Assembly (NCBI GenBank): GCA_025800145.1
Contig: JAOXSH010000105.1
Span: forward strand, 1 to 64,000
DNA length: 64,000 nucleotides
Origin: Cohaesibacter sp.
GTDB taxonomy: Bacteria; Pseudomonadota; Alphaproteobacteria; Rhizobiales; Cohaesibacteraceae
Direction of reading: 5' to 3'
The position numbers were made by a program, and so were the translations under genes. The notes under the pieces are model-generated. The model had not been told where the DNA came from and did no database searches. It worked only from the letters and a program-made list of their open reading frames with translations. Positions 56,656-64,000 of the stretch are shown one piece after another (the stretch's first letter is position 1; each line of letters opens with the position of its first letter).

Positions 56656-56950
56656 GCTGCCATGTCCAATCATCATAACAAGATCCCATAGCATGATTGC
56701 CCATTGCTCCATTTCCTCGTCGCCTGTGCCCTACAAGATTGCATCATTGACATGTCTATCATGCTGTGTACAATTTAGTATTCAGGATTTGCCTTATGTA
56801 TTGGTTGAATCTGATACAGCAATTTGGAAATGGCCTTGCCAAGGGTGATATTTTTCGGCACAGCAAGGGCCGGACATTTGCTGCTTTGATCAGCAAGCGC
56901 GACATGTCCAAAATACCAAATGATGCGACCAACAGAAAAGGGGAGGGTCA

Positions 56951-57625
56951 ATGAGCGGGCTCTCAAGCAGTGTAGACAAAATTTATTCAAAAGTGCGCCA
57001 AATGGCGGTGAATTTTGAATTCATGCCCGGAGAGCGGATCAATGAAAGCGCGCTGTCCAAAGAATTGGGTGCCAGCCGTACCCCTCTTCGCGAAGCCCTG
57101 AATCGTTTGGTCGCCGAAGGCTTTCTGTATTTCGAAAATGGTCGCGGCTTCTTTTGCCGAACCTTAAGCCCGGACAAGGTGCAAAGCCTGTATGAAGTGC
57201 GCGTCGCGATTGAAAGCGAAGCTGTGCGTCTGGCTGTTACGCGCGCCTCAAACGAAGACATTGACGATCTGGAAGCCTTTTTGGAACAAAGCTTGCCGGT
57301 CTATGGCAAAAAGGATGCCGCAAAAGATATTGTGGTGCTGGATGAGGAATTTCACCTGCGTCTTGCCATGCTGTCCGGCAATGAAGAATTGGAGCGGATG
57401 CTGGCCAATATCAATGCGCGCATTCATTATGTACGCTGTATCGATATGGTCGGGCGCGAAACCAAAAGCTCATCTGATCACAGAGCCATTGTCAACGCCT
57501 TGAGAGCGAGGGATGAAGAACAGGCTGTGGCCAAATTGCGTAAGCATATCACCAAACGCAGCGAAGAGACGACCAAGGCGGTACGAACCGCCTTTTCCCA
57601 GCTATATGTTCCGCCAAGTCTATAA
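56951..57625 (+). CDS. GntR-family regulator (FCD/VanR type)
   Basis: A 224-residue regulator. The N-terminal winged helix is clear (INESALSKELGASRTPLREALNRLVAEGF, about 27-55, quoted in part) and the C-terminal FCD ligand domain carries metal-binding-type residues in LDEEFHLRLAMLSGNEEL and later SSDHRAIVNALRARDEEQA. It precedes the racemase gene by about 60 bases on the same strand and is likely its regulator. Confidence 0.92.
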   Translation: MSGLSSSVDKIYSKVRQMAVNFEFMPGERINESALSKELGASRTPLREALNRLVAEGFLYFENGRGFFCRTLSPDKVQSLYEVRVAIESEAVRLAVTRASNEDIDDLEAFLEQSLPVYGKKDAAKDIVVLDEEFHLRLAMLSGNEELERMLANINARIHYVRCIDMVGRETKSSSDHRAIVNALRARDEEQAVAKLRKHITKRSEETTKAVRTAFSQLYVPPSL

Positions 57626-57684
57626 CAAGAGATCTGCAAATGGCGGATCAAACATCGGATAATTCGGATAATTAAGGAAGCAAG

Positions 57685-58428
57685 ATGACACGCTTGAAAG
57701 GTGGCAAGGGCATTTATGGTGCCTCCGTCGGTATATTGATGCTGGATGCAACATTCCCTCGCATTCCCGGTGATATCGGCAATGCCCTGACATGGGATTT
57801 TCCGGTGCAATATCGGCTGGTGCGTGGCGCATCTCCTGGCAAGATTGTCCGCTCAGATGCCCGCGAGCTGGCTGATTTCTTCATCAAAGAAGCAAAAGAT
57901 CTAGTCGCCTCTGGCGTCGATGGCATCACCACCAATTGCGGCTTTCTCTCGCTCATTCAGGATCAGGTGGCAGAGGCGGTGCCAGTGCCTGTGGCCACGT
58001 CATCGCTCATGCAGGTGCCAATGATCCAGCCACTTTTGCCAAGCTCCAAGCGTGTCGGGGTCATCACCATTTCCAAATCGACCCTGACAGAGGATCATCT
58101 AAAAGCGGCCAATGTGCCATTGGATACGCCAATCATTGGCACCGAAGGCGGGCGCGAATTTACCAAAGGCATTTTGGACAGCCACCCGGAAATTGACTTC
58201 GAAGCCTGCCGTCTGGATATGGTGGATGCAGGCAGAGAAATGGTTGAAACCTATCCCGATGTCGGCGCTATCGTCTTGGAATGCACCAATATGGTGCCCT
58301 ATGCCGCAGAGGTCAGAAAAGCCACGGGCCTGCCGGTTTATTCTATCTATTCCTTCGTCAGCTGGTTCCAGTCGGGCCTGATGCCAAAGCGCTTCCCGTT
58401 GGAGCTGGATGATCCGCTTTTTCTGTAA
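57685..58428 (+). CDS. Aspartate/glutamate racemase-family protein
   Basis: A 247-residue Asp/Glu/hydantoin racemase-superfamily protein. Both catalytic cysteines of the two-base mechanism are in place: Cys85 in TTNCGFLS and Cys200 in VLECTNM. Family members also include maleate isomerase and arylmalonate decarboxylase, so the exact substrate is open. Located between a GntR regulator and proC, it could feed D-amino acids or a related acid into catabolism. Confidence 0.85.
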   Translation: MTRLKGGKGIYGASVGILMLDATFPRIPGDIGNALTWDFPVQYRLVRGASPGKIVRSDARELADFFIKEAKDLVASGVDGITTNCGFLSLIQDQVAEAVPVPVATSSLMQVPMIQPLLPSSKRVGVITISKSTLTEDHLKAANVPLDTPIIGTEGGREFTKGILDSHPEIDFEACRLDMVDAGREMVETYPDVGAIVLECTNMVPYAAEVRKATGLPVYSIYSFVSWFQSGLMPKRFPLELDDPLFL

Positions 58429-58463
58429 CATGCATAAAAAGGCATGAATAAAGGACAGATTCA

Positions 58464-59297
58464 ATGTCGCAAAACAAAGCTCTGGATCGCTCAGACACCA
58501 TTCTGCTGCTTGGATGCGGAAAAATGGGCTCCGCTATGCTTGACGGCTGGCTGAAAGCCGGCATTCAGCCCGATCAGGTGCATGTCATAGACCCGCACCC
58601 TTCTGATTGGCTGAAAACTTTGTCCCAACAGGGATTGAGCTTAAATACTTCCATCCCGGATAAGGTCGATGTCTGCATTTTGGCCATCAAGCCGCAAATG
58701 ATGCAGGATGTTTTGCCAAGCCTTAAAAGCCTGGGCAATGGTCAGACACTCTTTCTGTCCATTGCCGCGGGCACCACATTGGCAACGCTTCAAACCTTGC
58801 TGGGCGAGCAAAGCCCCATTGTGCGCGCCATGCCCAACACGCCGGCCGCTGTTGGCTGTGGCATTACGGCCCTGATTGGCAATGAGCATGTGAGCGAAAC
58901 CATGCTCACCAAAATCACGGCTTTTGTCGCCGTGGTGGGCGATGTAGTGCACTTGGAAACAGAAGACCAAATGGATGCGGTCACCGGCGTTTCAGGCTCC
59001 GGCCCGGCTTATATCTTCCATCTCATCGAGACCTTGGCAGCGGCAGGCGAAAAACAGGGATTAAAACCGGATTTGGCCATGAAATTGGCCAAGACAACTG
59101 TCTGGGGCGCTGGCCAATTGGCAATACAATCTGACCAGACACCCGCCGAGTTGCGGGTAGGCGTAACATCCCCCAATGGCACCACAGCCGCCGCCTTGCA
59201 TGTGCTGATGGATGAGAAAGAGGGTTTCCCCGCTCTGTTGAAGAAGGGCGTGAGCGCTGCGGTCAAGCGATCCATCGAATTGGGAAAAAGCGACTAG
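58464..59297 (+). CDS. proC: Pyrroline-5-carboxylate reductase
   Basis: A 277-residue ProC that reduces pyrroline-5-carboxylate to proline with NAD(P)H. The Rossmann motif LLLGCGKMGSAMLDGW is at 14-29, IVRAMPNTPAAVGCG at about 113-127, and the signature DAVTGVSGSGPAYIFHLIE and LRVGVTSPNGTTAAAL near the C-terminus. It begins 35 bases after the racemase with AAAGGA upstream. Its TAG stop is read from the first bases of a family C repeat (59295), so the repeat has been placed exactly at the gene end. Confidence 0.95.
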   Translation: MSQNKALDRSDTILLLGCGKMGSAMLDGWLKAGIQPDQVHVIDPHPSDWLKTLSQQGLSLNTSIPDKVDVCILAIKPQMMQDVLPSLKSLGNGQTLFLSIAAGTTLATLQTLLGEQSPIVRAMPNTPAAVGCGITALIGNEHVSETMLTKITAFVAVVGDVVHLETEDQMDAVTGVSGSGPAYIFHLIETLAAAGEKQGLKPDLAMKLAKTTVWGAGQLAIQSDQTPAELRVGVTSPNGTTAAALHVLMDEKEGFPALLKKGVSAAVKRSIELGKSD

Positions 59298-59347
59298 AGC
59301 ATATTTTTGTCCGAAAACCGCGCACACTTTTCGATAAATATGCTCTA
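59295..59347. repeat. Family C palindromic intergenic repeat
   Basis: TAGAGCATATTTTTGTCCG to AAATATGCTCTA; differs from the 148-200 copy at only a few positions. Overlaps the proC stop codon. Confidence 0.85.
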
Positions 59348-59385
59348 GGGCCTCTTAAACGTCTTTGCTTGCACACAAACATCAA

Positions 59386-59415
59386 AAGCCCGGCATGATG
59401 GTGCCGGGCTTTTCT
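59386..59415 (+). terminator. Probable terminator after proC
   Basis: AAAAGCCCGGCA, then TGATGG loop bases, then TGCCGGGCTTTTCTTTT: a GC stem followed by a T-rich run. Confidence 0.85.
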
Positions 59416-59596
59416 TTTGACGGGAGTTTCCTTTGGGGTTGAAATAGTATATAAATCTGTATACAGAAATGAATATCGATAGATTGTGCGCAAAAAGAGA
59501 CCGTGAAAAAGCCCAATCTGACAGACCGGCACACAAAAAGACACGCCAGCAGCAATGGCCTATTGCTGACAAAAGTGTCGAGGGAAAGGTGATAGC

Positions 59597-61288
59597 GTGA
59601 CAGAACAGATCAATGGCGCAGAAGCGATGGTTAAAATGCTGGAAGCCCATGGGGTCCAGCATATTTTTGGACTATGTGGCGATACGACCTTGCCCTTTTA
59701 TGATGCCATGCTCCGGCTTGATCATAACATCAAGCATGTTCTGACCCGCGATGAACGCTGCGCAACCTATATGGCTGATGCTTATTCACGGGTGACCGGC
59801 CGTGTTGGCGTCTGCGAAGGGCCATCAGGGGGCGGGGCAACCTATATTCTGCCCGGCTTGATCGAAGCCAGCGAAAGTTCTTATGCCGTGCTCGGCATCA
59901 CCACTGATATTTCTGTGGCTTCTTACGGCAAATATCCTTTGACGGAAGTGGATCAGGATGCGCTGATGAAGCCCCTGACCAAATGGAACACGGTGATCAA
60001 GCAGGCGATCCATATTCCGCGTATGGTCAGAACAGCCTTTCGGGCCATGACAACAGGCCGCTCCGGTGCGGCGCATCTGGGGCTGCCCTATGACATCCAA
60101 TATGACAAGGTAGAGACCTCGGATATCTGGGCCGATAAAAAGCTTCAGACATATCCAGCCTACCCGCAAGCCCCGGAACCGGGGGCGGCAGAAGAAGCGC
60201 TGGAGGCCATCCTGTCTGCAAAGCGCCCGCTGATTGTCTGCGGCGGCGGAGTTGTGATTGCCGGAGCGATGGAAGAATTGGACAGACTTGCCACCCGTCT
60301 CAATATTCCGGTTGCGACCTCTATTTCGGGGCAGGGCTCGTTGGCTGATACCCACCCCAACAGCCTTGGCGTTGTCGGCTCCAACGGCGGCACCGATGAG
60401 ACATGGGAGCAAATGAAAGCCGCCGATATGGTCATCTTCATGGGCTGTCGCGCTGGTTCCACAACCACATCACGCTGGGAAGCACCATCTGTTAAAACGC
60501 GGGTTCTGTTCTTTGACAATGATCCGATGGTCATTGGCTGCAATTATCAGGCAGAAGTGGGCGTCGTGGGCGATTTGCGCTTGTCGCTTGCCGCCGTGAA
60601 TGCAGCGCTGGACAAAAAGGCCGAGGTCAATTCCGATTTTGGCGGCGCGCAATTGGTGAGAGAGGCAAAACGGCGTAAATTTGAAATTTTCAACAAGCTG
60701 GCCCAATCAACCGAGCGTCCCATTCGCCCAGAGCGGGTGATTGATGCCATGATGAAGACTTTGCCAGAAGATGCGGTTGTCGTCTCTGATCCCGGCACAT
60801 CCTGCCCTTATTTCAATGCCTATTACCAGCAGCCATTGCCGGGCCGCTATTATATAACCAACCGCGCCCATGGTGCTCTGGGCTATTCGCTGTCCGCAGC
60901 CCTTGGTGCATGGTATGGACGTCCCGGCTCCAAAGTGGTGGCCATGATGGGCGATGGCTCCTTTGGCTTTACCTGCGGCGAGCTGGAGACCGTCTGTCGC
61001 GCTGGAGCCAATATCACCTTCATCGTCTTTTCCAATTCCAATTTTGGCTGGATCAAGGCAAGCCAATATGCCGATAAGGATGCGCGCTATTATAATGTCG
61101 ATTTCAACCGCACAGATCATGCCGCCATTGCCAGTGCTTTTGGTGTCAAATCCTGGAGGGTGGAAAACCCGCAAGATCTGGAACGCGTGTTGAAAGAGGC
61201 GATTGAGCATGATGGCCCAACCCTGATTGATGTCATCACCCAGCCATTGGAAGAAAGCAACGCACCAGTGCGGCGCTGGATGGGGTAA
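59597..61288 (+). CDS. Thiamine diphosphate-dependent enzyme, acetolactate synthase large-subunit-like
   Basis: A 563-residue ThDP enzyme of the acetolactate synthase/oxalyl-CoA decarboxylase/sulfoacetaldehyde acetyltransferase superfamily. The catalytic glutamate region is VLTRDERCATYMADAYSRVTGRVGVCEG, and the ThDP motif is GDGSFGFTCGELETVCRAG ending with FSNSNFG. A start upstream in another frame is not needed; the ATG-equivalent GTG at 59597 follows GGAAAGG. No small regulatory subunit is nearby, arguing against biosynthetic IlvB. With the racemase and LysR it may form a catabolic unit; the substrate is unknown. Confidence 0.88.
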   Translation: MTEQINGAEAMVKMLEAHGVQHIFGLCGDTTLPFYDAMLRLDHNIKHVLTRDERCATYMADAYSRVTGRVGVCEGPSGGGATYILPGLIEASESSYAVLGITTDISVASYGKYPLTEVDQDALMKPLTKWNTVIKQAIHIPRMVRTAFRAMTTGRSGAAHLGLPYDIQYDKVETSDIWADKKLQTYPAYPQAPEPGAAEEALEAILSAKRPLIVCGGGVVIAGAMEELDRLATRLNIPVATSISGQGSLADTHPNSLGVVGSNGGTDETWEQMKAADMVIFMGCRAGSTTTSRWEAPSVKTRVLFFDNDPMVIGCNYQAEVGVVGDLRLSLAAVNAALDKKAEVNSDFGGAQLVREAKRRKFEIFNKLAQSTERPIRPERVIDAMMKTLPEDAVVVSDPGTSCPYFNAYYQQPLPGRYYITNRAHGALGYSLSAALGAWYGRPGSKVVAMMGDGSFGFTCGELETVCRAGANITFIVFSNSNFGWIKASQYADKDARYYNVDFNRTDHAAIASAFGVKSWRVENPQDLERVLKEAIEHDGPTLIDVITQPLEESNAPVRRWMG

Positions 61289-61505
61289 GACGCAGGATAG
61301 GACACCACCCAAACGGTCAATTGGCTGTGAGCGAGATAAAAAAGCTCTTAATTGTCATTGCTATGTCATTGAAATAGCCAAGCGTGCGGCTTTGTTAGAA
61401 GTCTGCATACTTGGCTTTTCATTTGATTGATTGCGCGTTAGTGTGGAACTTTATCCTGTCTGTCTTGGTGGCAAGCCAGCAGGCATTATGCCTATGGGAG
61501 CTGCC

Positions 61506-62372
61506 ATGAAACTCTCTGTCAATCAATTGCGTGCTTTGGAGGCTGTTGTGCGGACCGGAAGCTTCTCTGCGGCTGCAAAAGAGCTCGGCATTTCTCAGCC
61601 GTCTGTCTCTAATCACTTGCTGGCACTGGAGAAGTTTTATTCTGTGCGGCTCATTCACCGCAATGGCCGCCTTGCAGAGCCAACGCAATTATGCGGCGAG
61701 ATTATATCAAAAATACGCTCCATCATTGCCATGACCGAAGAAGTGGAGCAAGTGCTGGAAGGGCGAAAACAACTCAATGCAGGCACCATTCGTGTCGGTT
61801 ATTCCACCTATCAATTTGCCTTGCCGATTCTCTCGCGCTTTATGGAGCGCTATCCAGAATTAAAGATCGAGGCACGCGCTATGGCCTCTCACGATCTCAT
61901 CCCGGTTCTGCAAGAAGGTGATTTTGATGTTGCCTTCATTTCGGCAAAATCAGCTCCAAAGAATCTGGAAACTTTAAAAATCCGCACGGAAAAACTGGTC
62001 GCCGTTGTTGCTAAAGACAATCCATTGGCACGTTATGATAGATTGCAGTGGGAACAATTGGCAGGCATTCCTTTGATCCAGCGTGAAAAAAGCTCCGAAA
62101 CCAGACGGGTATTTGAAGCCGGGGCAAAAGCCGCAGGCCTGTCTTTAAAAACACTTTTGGCATTGGGCTCATGGGGATCAATTGTCACATCCGTGCAAAG
62201 CGGCATGGGCGTGGGGATCGCGATGGAAGGAGAAGTGCGCGAAGGCGATAATCTCGCAGCCATTCCGATTGATGACCCGCACTTATCCATTTCACATTTT
62301 CTGGCTTGCTTGTCCGAAATGCAGCATATTGCCGCCATTGAAGCCTTTTTCAATCTGGTTGATCATCAGTAA
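61506..62372 (+). CDS. LysR-family transcriptional regulator
   Basis: A 288-residue LysR regulator with N-terminal helix-turn-helix (LRALEAVVRTGSFSAAAKELGISQPSVSNHL, residues about 8-38, quoted in part) and a CysB/CbbR-like effector domain. The ATG at 61506 has GGGAG upstream; the frame opens at 61431. It points the same way as the ThDP enzyme and converges on the ABC permease gene. The effector and target are unknown. Confidence 0.9.
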   Translation: MKLSVNQLRALEAVVRTGSFSAAAKELGISQPSVSNHLLALEKFYSVRLIHRNGRLAEPTQLCGEIISKIRSIIAMTEEVEQVLEGRKQLNAGTIRVGYSTYQFALPILSRFMERYPELKIEARAMASHDLIPVLQEGDFDVAFISAKSAPKNLETLKIRTEKLVAVVAKDNPLARYDRLQWEQLAGIPLIQREKSSETRRVFEAGAKAAGLSLKTLLALGSWGSIVTSVQSGMGVGIAMEGEVREGDNLAAIPIDDPHLSISHFLACLSEMQHIAAIEAFFNLVDHQ

Positions 62373-62417
62373 GATAAAAGCAAGCAGGGCTTATTCATCT
62401 ACGCCCCGCCAATCATT

Positions 62418-63179
62418 TTATTGATAATGCCGGATCAGGCGATCACAGAGCTTGCCAACACCAATATGCAAGCAAAGGGTCAGCAGGGCCAACACAAATA
62501 AGGCTGCAAACATCAAATCAATCTTGGCCCGGCCATTGGCCAGCAACATCAAATAGCCCAGACCTTGCGAGGCACCAACCCATTCGCCAATCACCGCCCC
62601 AATGGGAGCATAAACGGCAGCAAGACGCAAACCAGAGGCAAAAGAGGGAATGGCAGCAGGCACCCGAAGCCGCCACAAAATCTGCCTTGGCGTGCCTTTC
62701 ATCACATGCGCCAGATCCAGCCAACCTTTTGGCGTTTGCATCAAACCGTCAAAAAAGCTGGATGCGACGGGAAAATAAATGATCAGCACCGCCATCAAGA
62801 TCTTTGAACTGATACCATAGCCCAGCCACAAGGTCAGCAAAGGGGCCAGCGCAAAAACAGGCAAGGCTTGCGTTAACACCAACACCGGCTTGACAAAATA
62901 CCGGGCAACAGCAGAAGTCGCCAGATTAAGCGCTGTCAAACCTCCCAAGAGCGTTCCTAAAATCAGTCCCAAAAACACTTCCCATGCCGTGATCAAGGCA
63001 TGATCAAAAATAATCTCCCATGAGGCCCATAACGTCCCCAAAACCCGAAACGGGCCGGGCAGAATGAAGGGCGGAATGGCATAATAGCTGACCAGAGCTT
63101 GCCAGACGGCCAAAATAACAGCCGTTGCTGCAAGAGGGCGCAAAACAGCAAAAAGGGGGAAGGATCGAGCCATAATCAT
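62418..63179 (-). CDS. ABC transporter permease, ThiX-like
   Basis: A 253-residue permease of the SsuC/TauC/ThiX class with six helices. The transporter loop is EWVGASQGLGYLMLLANGRAKIDLMFAAL, which resembles ThiX of pyrimidine-precursor (HMP or aminomethylpyrimidine) importers. It overlaps the ATPase gene by four bases (ATGA). The periplasmic binding component is expected beyond the right edge of the window. Confidence 0.85.
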   Translation of the reverse strand: MIMARSFPLFAVLRPLAATAVILAVWQALVSYYAIPPFILPGPFRVLGTLWASWEIIFDHALITAWEVFLGLILGTLLGGLTALNLATSAVARYFVKPVLVLTQALPVFALAPLLTLWLGYGISSKILMAVLIIYFPVASSFFDGLMQTPKGWLDLAHVMKGTPRQILWRLRVPAAIPSFASGLRLAAVYAPIGAVIGEWVGASQGLGYLMLLANGRAKIDLMFAALFVLALLTLCLHIGVGKLCDRLIRHYQ

Positions 63180-63904
63180 GTCCGTGCCTCTCGCAATTGT
63201 TTGAGCAGATGCCCCTGACAGACCAGCATGGTCTCGTCATCCACCGCGCGAATAGCAGGACTGGCTGGCGGCTCAACGGCACGCAAGCCCTGCTCGCTCA
63301 TCAAATAAATGCTCTCGCCCAGCCTTGCGGCCTCTGCCGGGTCATGGGTTACAAGCAAGATGGTGGCATTTTTCAGCCATTCTGCGGCCAATTCCTGCAT
63401 TTCAGAGCGCATCCGCGCATCCAGCGCCGAAAATGGCTCATCCAGCAACACAATAGGGCATTCTTCCATCAAGGTGCGGGCCAAAGCCACCCGTTGGCGC
63501 TGACCACCGGAAAGTTTCGAGGGCTTTTTGTCAAGATGGTCTGCCAATTCCAGCTTGGTGAGCAAGGATCTGGCCTTGTCAGGCTCGCTCGCCTTGGCGC
63601 GCAAATGAGAGCCAATCAGCACATTATCCATAACACTAAGCCATGGCATCAAAAGATCCGTCTGCGCCATATAGGCAAGGCGACCGGCAAGAGGCAGGCC
63701 ATCGCTTGTCTCAATACTGCCAGCAAAAGAAACCCCGGCAGCAAGATCGGCCAAAAGCCGCAAAATTGTCGTTTTGCCAATGCCTGAAGGGCCAAGAAGG
63801 CAAGTCCATTGCCCCGCCTTCAAGCTCAGTTCCAGATCATCAAATAAGACCTTGTCCCCAAAGCGGGCTTTGCCTTTCAAAGAAATTCCAACAGCATTGG
63901 ACAT
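63176..63904 (-). CDS. ABC transporter ATPase, ThiZ-like
   Basis: A 242-residue ATPase: Walker A GPSGIGKTT, Q-loop YMAQTDLLMPWLSVMDNVLIG, signature LSGGQRQRVALARTL, Walker B IVLLDEPFSALDARMR and switch His in LLVTHDPAEA. Sequence style and pairing with the permease fit ThiZ of ThiXYZ thiamine-precursor transporters, but taurine/sulfonate or nitrate relatives are close. About 75 bases of non-coding sequence lie between its start and the edge region, where another minus-strand gene may end. Confidence 0.85.
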   Translation of the reverse strand: MSNAVGISLKGKARFGDKVLFDDLELSLKAGQWTCLLGPSGIGKTTILRLLADLAAGVSFAGSIETSDGLPLAGRLAYMAQTDLLMPWLSVMDNVLIGSHLRAKASEPDKARSLLTKLELADHLDKKPSKLSGGQRQRVALARTLMEECPIVLLDEPFSALDARMRSEMQELAAEWLKNATILLVTHDPAEAARLGESIYLMSEQGLRAVEPPASPAIRAVDDETMLVCQGHLLKQLREART

Positions 63905-64000
63905 GAAATCCGCCTTATTATCCTCTGGTCATCTTGGAAGGATTGGGGAGCAAACAGCGTTGCTCTCCAAAACTATTATTAGTCAGCGCCCGCAAGCCCC

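Noticed and set aside
63905..64000. TPP riboswitch before the ThiZ-like gene
   Set aside because: A GGATAAT-containing piece resembles one arm, but the CTGAGA and ACCTGA cores are absent and the stretch is probably an intergenic gap after another gene.
1..64000. CRISPR arrays, tRNA or rRNA genes
   Set aside because: No regularly spaced direct repeats and no cloverleaf or rRNA core segments were recognised by eye; tRNAscan and Infernal runs could confirm.

Overview
The window looks like chromosomal DNA of a marine-type alphaproteobacterium, probably Hyphomicrobiales/Rhizobiales (my guess is somewhere near Cohaesibacter; this rests on protein style and repeats, with no database search). Supporting signs are the split glyQ, a LemA/DUF2207 pair, many GntR/LysR/branched-chain ABC genes, and palindromic intergenic repeats of the 'AGAGCAT...TCCGAAAACCG' kind that are common in rhizobial genomes. 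No rRNA, tRNA or CRISPR array is visible.

Layout. 1-10.5 kb: a repeat, moaB, a LysR/hydrolase divergent pair, glyQ without glyS, a ChaN-like haem-binding protein, lemA-DUF2207, a complete 223-bp MITE, DUF1499 and MBL-fold proteins. 10.5-12.8 kb: a very AT-rich spacer, then a PAS protein and a soluble chemoreceptor that together resemble a split aerotaxis receptor. 12.8-17.9 kb: an OmpR-type regulator and hybrid kinase (divergent) plus a MerR regulator carrying the B12-photoreceptor motifs W-x9-EH and E-x-H-x2-G; inverted copies of one palindromic repeat bound this block.

18.2-28.0 kb is the centrepiece. Two dihaem cytochrome c peroxidases, a Tat-exported Rieske protein and an arsenite-oxidase-like molybdopterin enzyme lie in one tight operon (P1-P2-B-A). 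This is the composition described for dissimilatory iodate reductase (idrABP1P2). Upstream are two FNR-like boxes exactly 22 bp apart and an AT-rich -10 region. Downstream, after a terminator, are a large HEAT-repeat protein, a nitroreductase-like protein and a pseudoazurin-like cupredoxin that could belong to the same respiratory system.

28-38.5 kb: EamA and MATE transporters, then a Na+-NQR locus with nqrM and apbE divergent from nqrABCDEF. 38.5-48.7 kb is a repeat-rich stretch with decayed genes (frameshifted small membrane proteins, an IS630 transposase fragment, an AraC fragment, a wrecked purU whose deletion junction carries the MITE end motif) among intact tauE-like, sdaA, gcvP, XRE-cupin, DUF533 and tetR genes. 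48.8-55.1 kb: photolyase and a branched-chain-type ABC operon with a fused LivH-LivM permease. 55.7-64 kb: ferredoxin-NADP reductase, a GntR/racemase/proC/ThDP-enzyme/LysR catabolic-looking group, and a ThiX/ThiZ-like ABC pair running off the right edge.

How it may fit together (inference): IdrBA reduces iodate in the periplasm with electrons from cytochrome c or the cupredoxin, IdrP1/P2 remove the peroxide formed, MoaB helps supply molybdenum cofactor, and FNR-type control plus the nearby redox/light sensors would set when the system is made.
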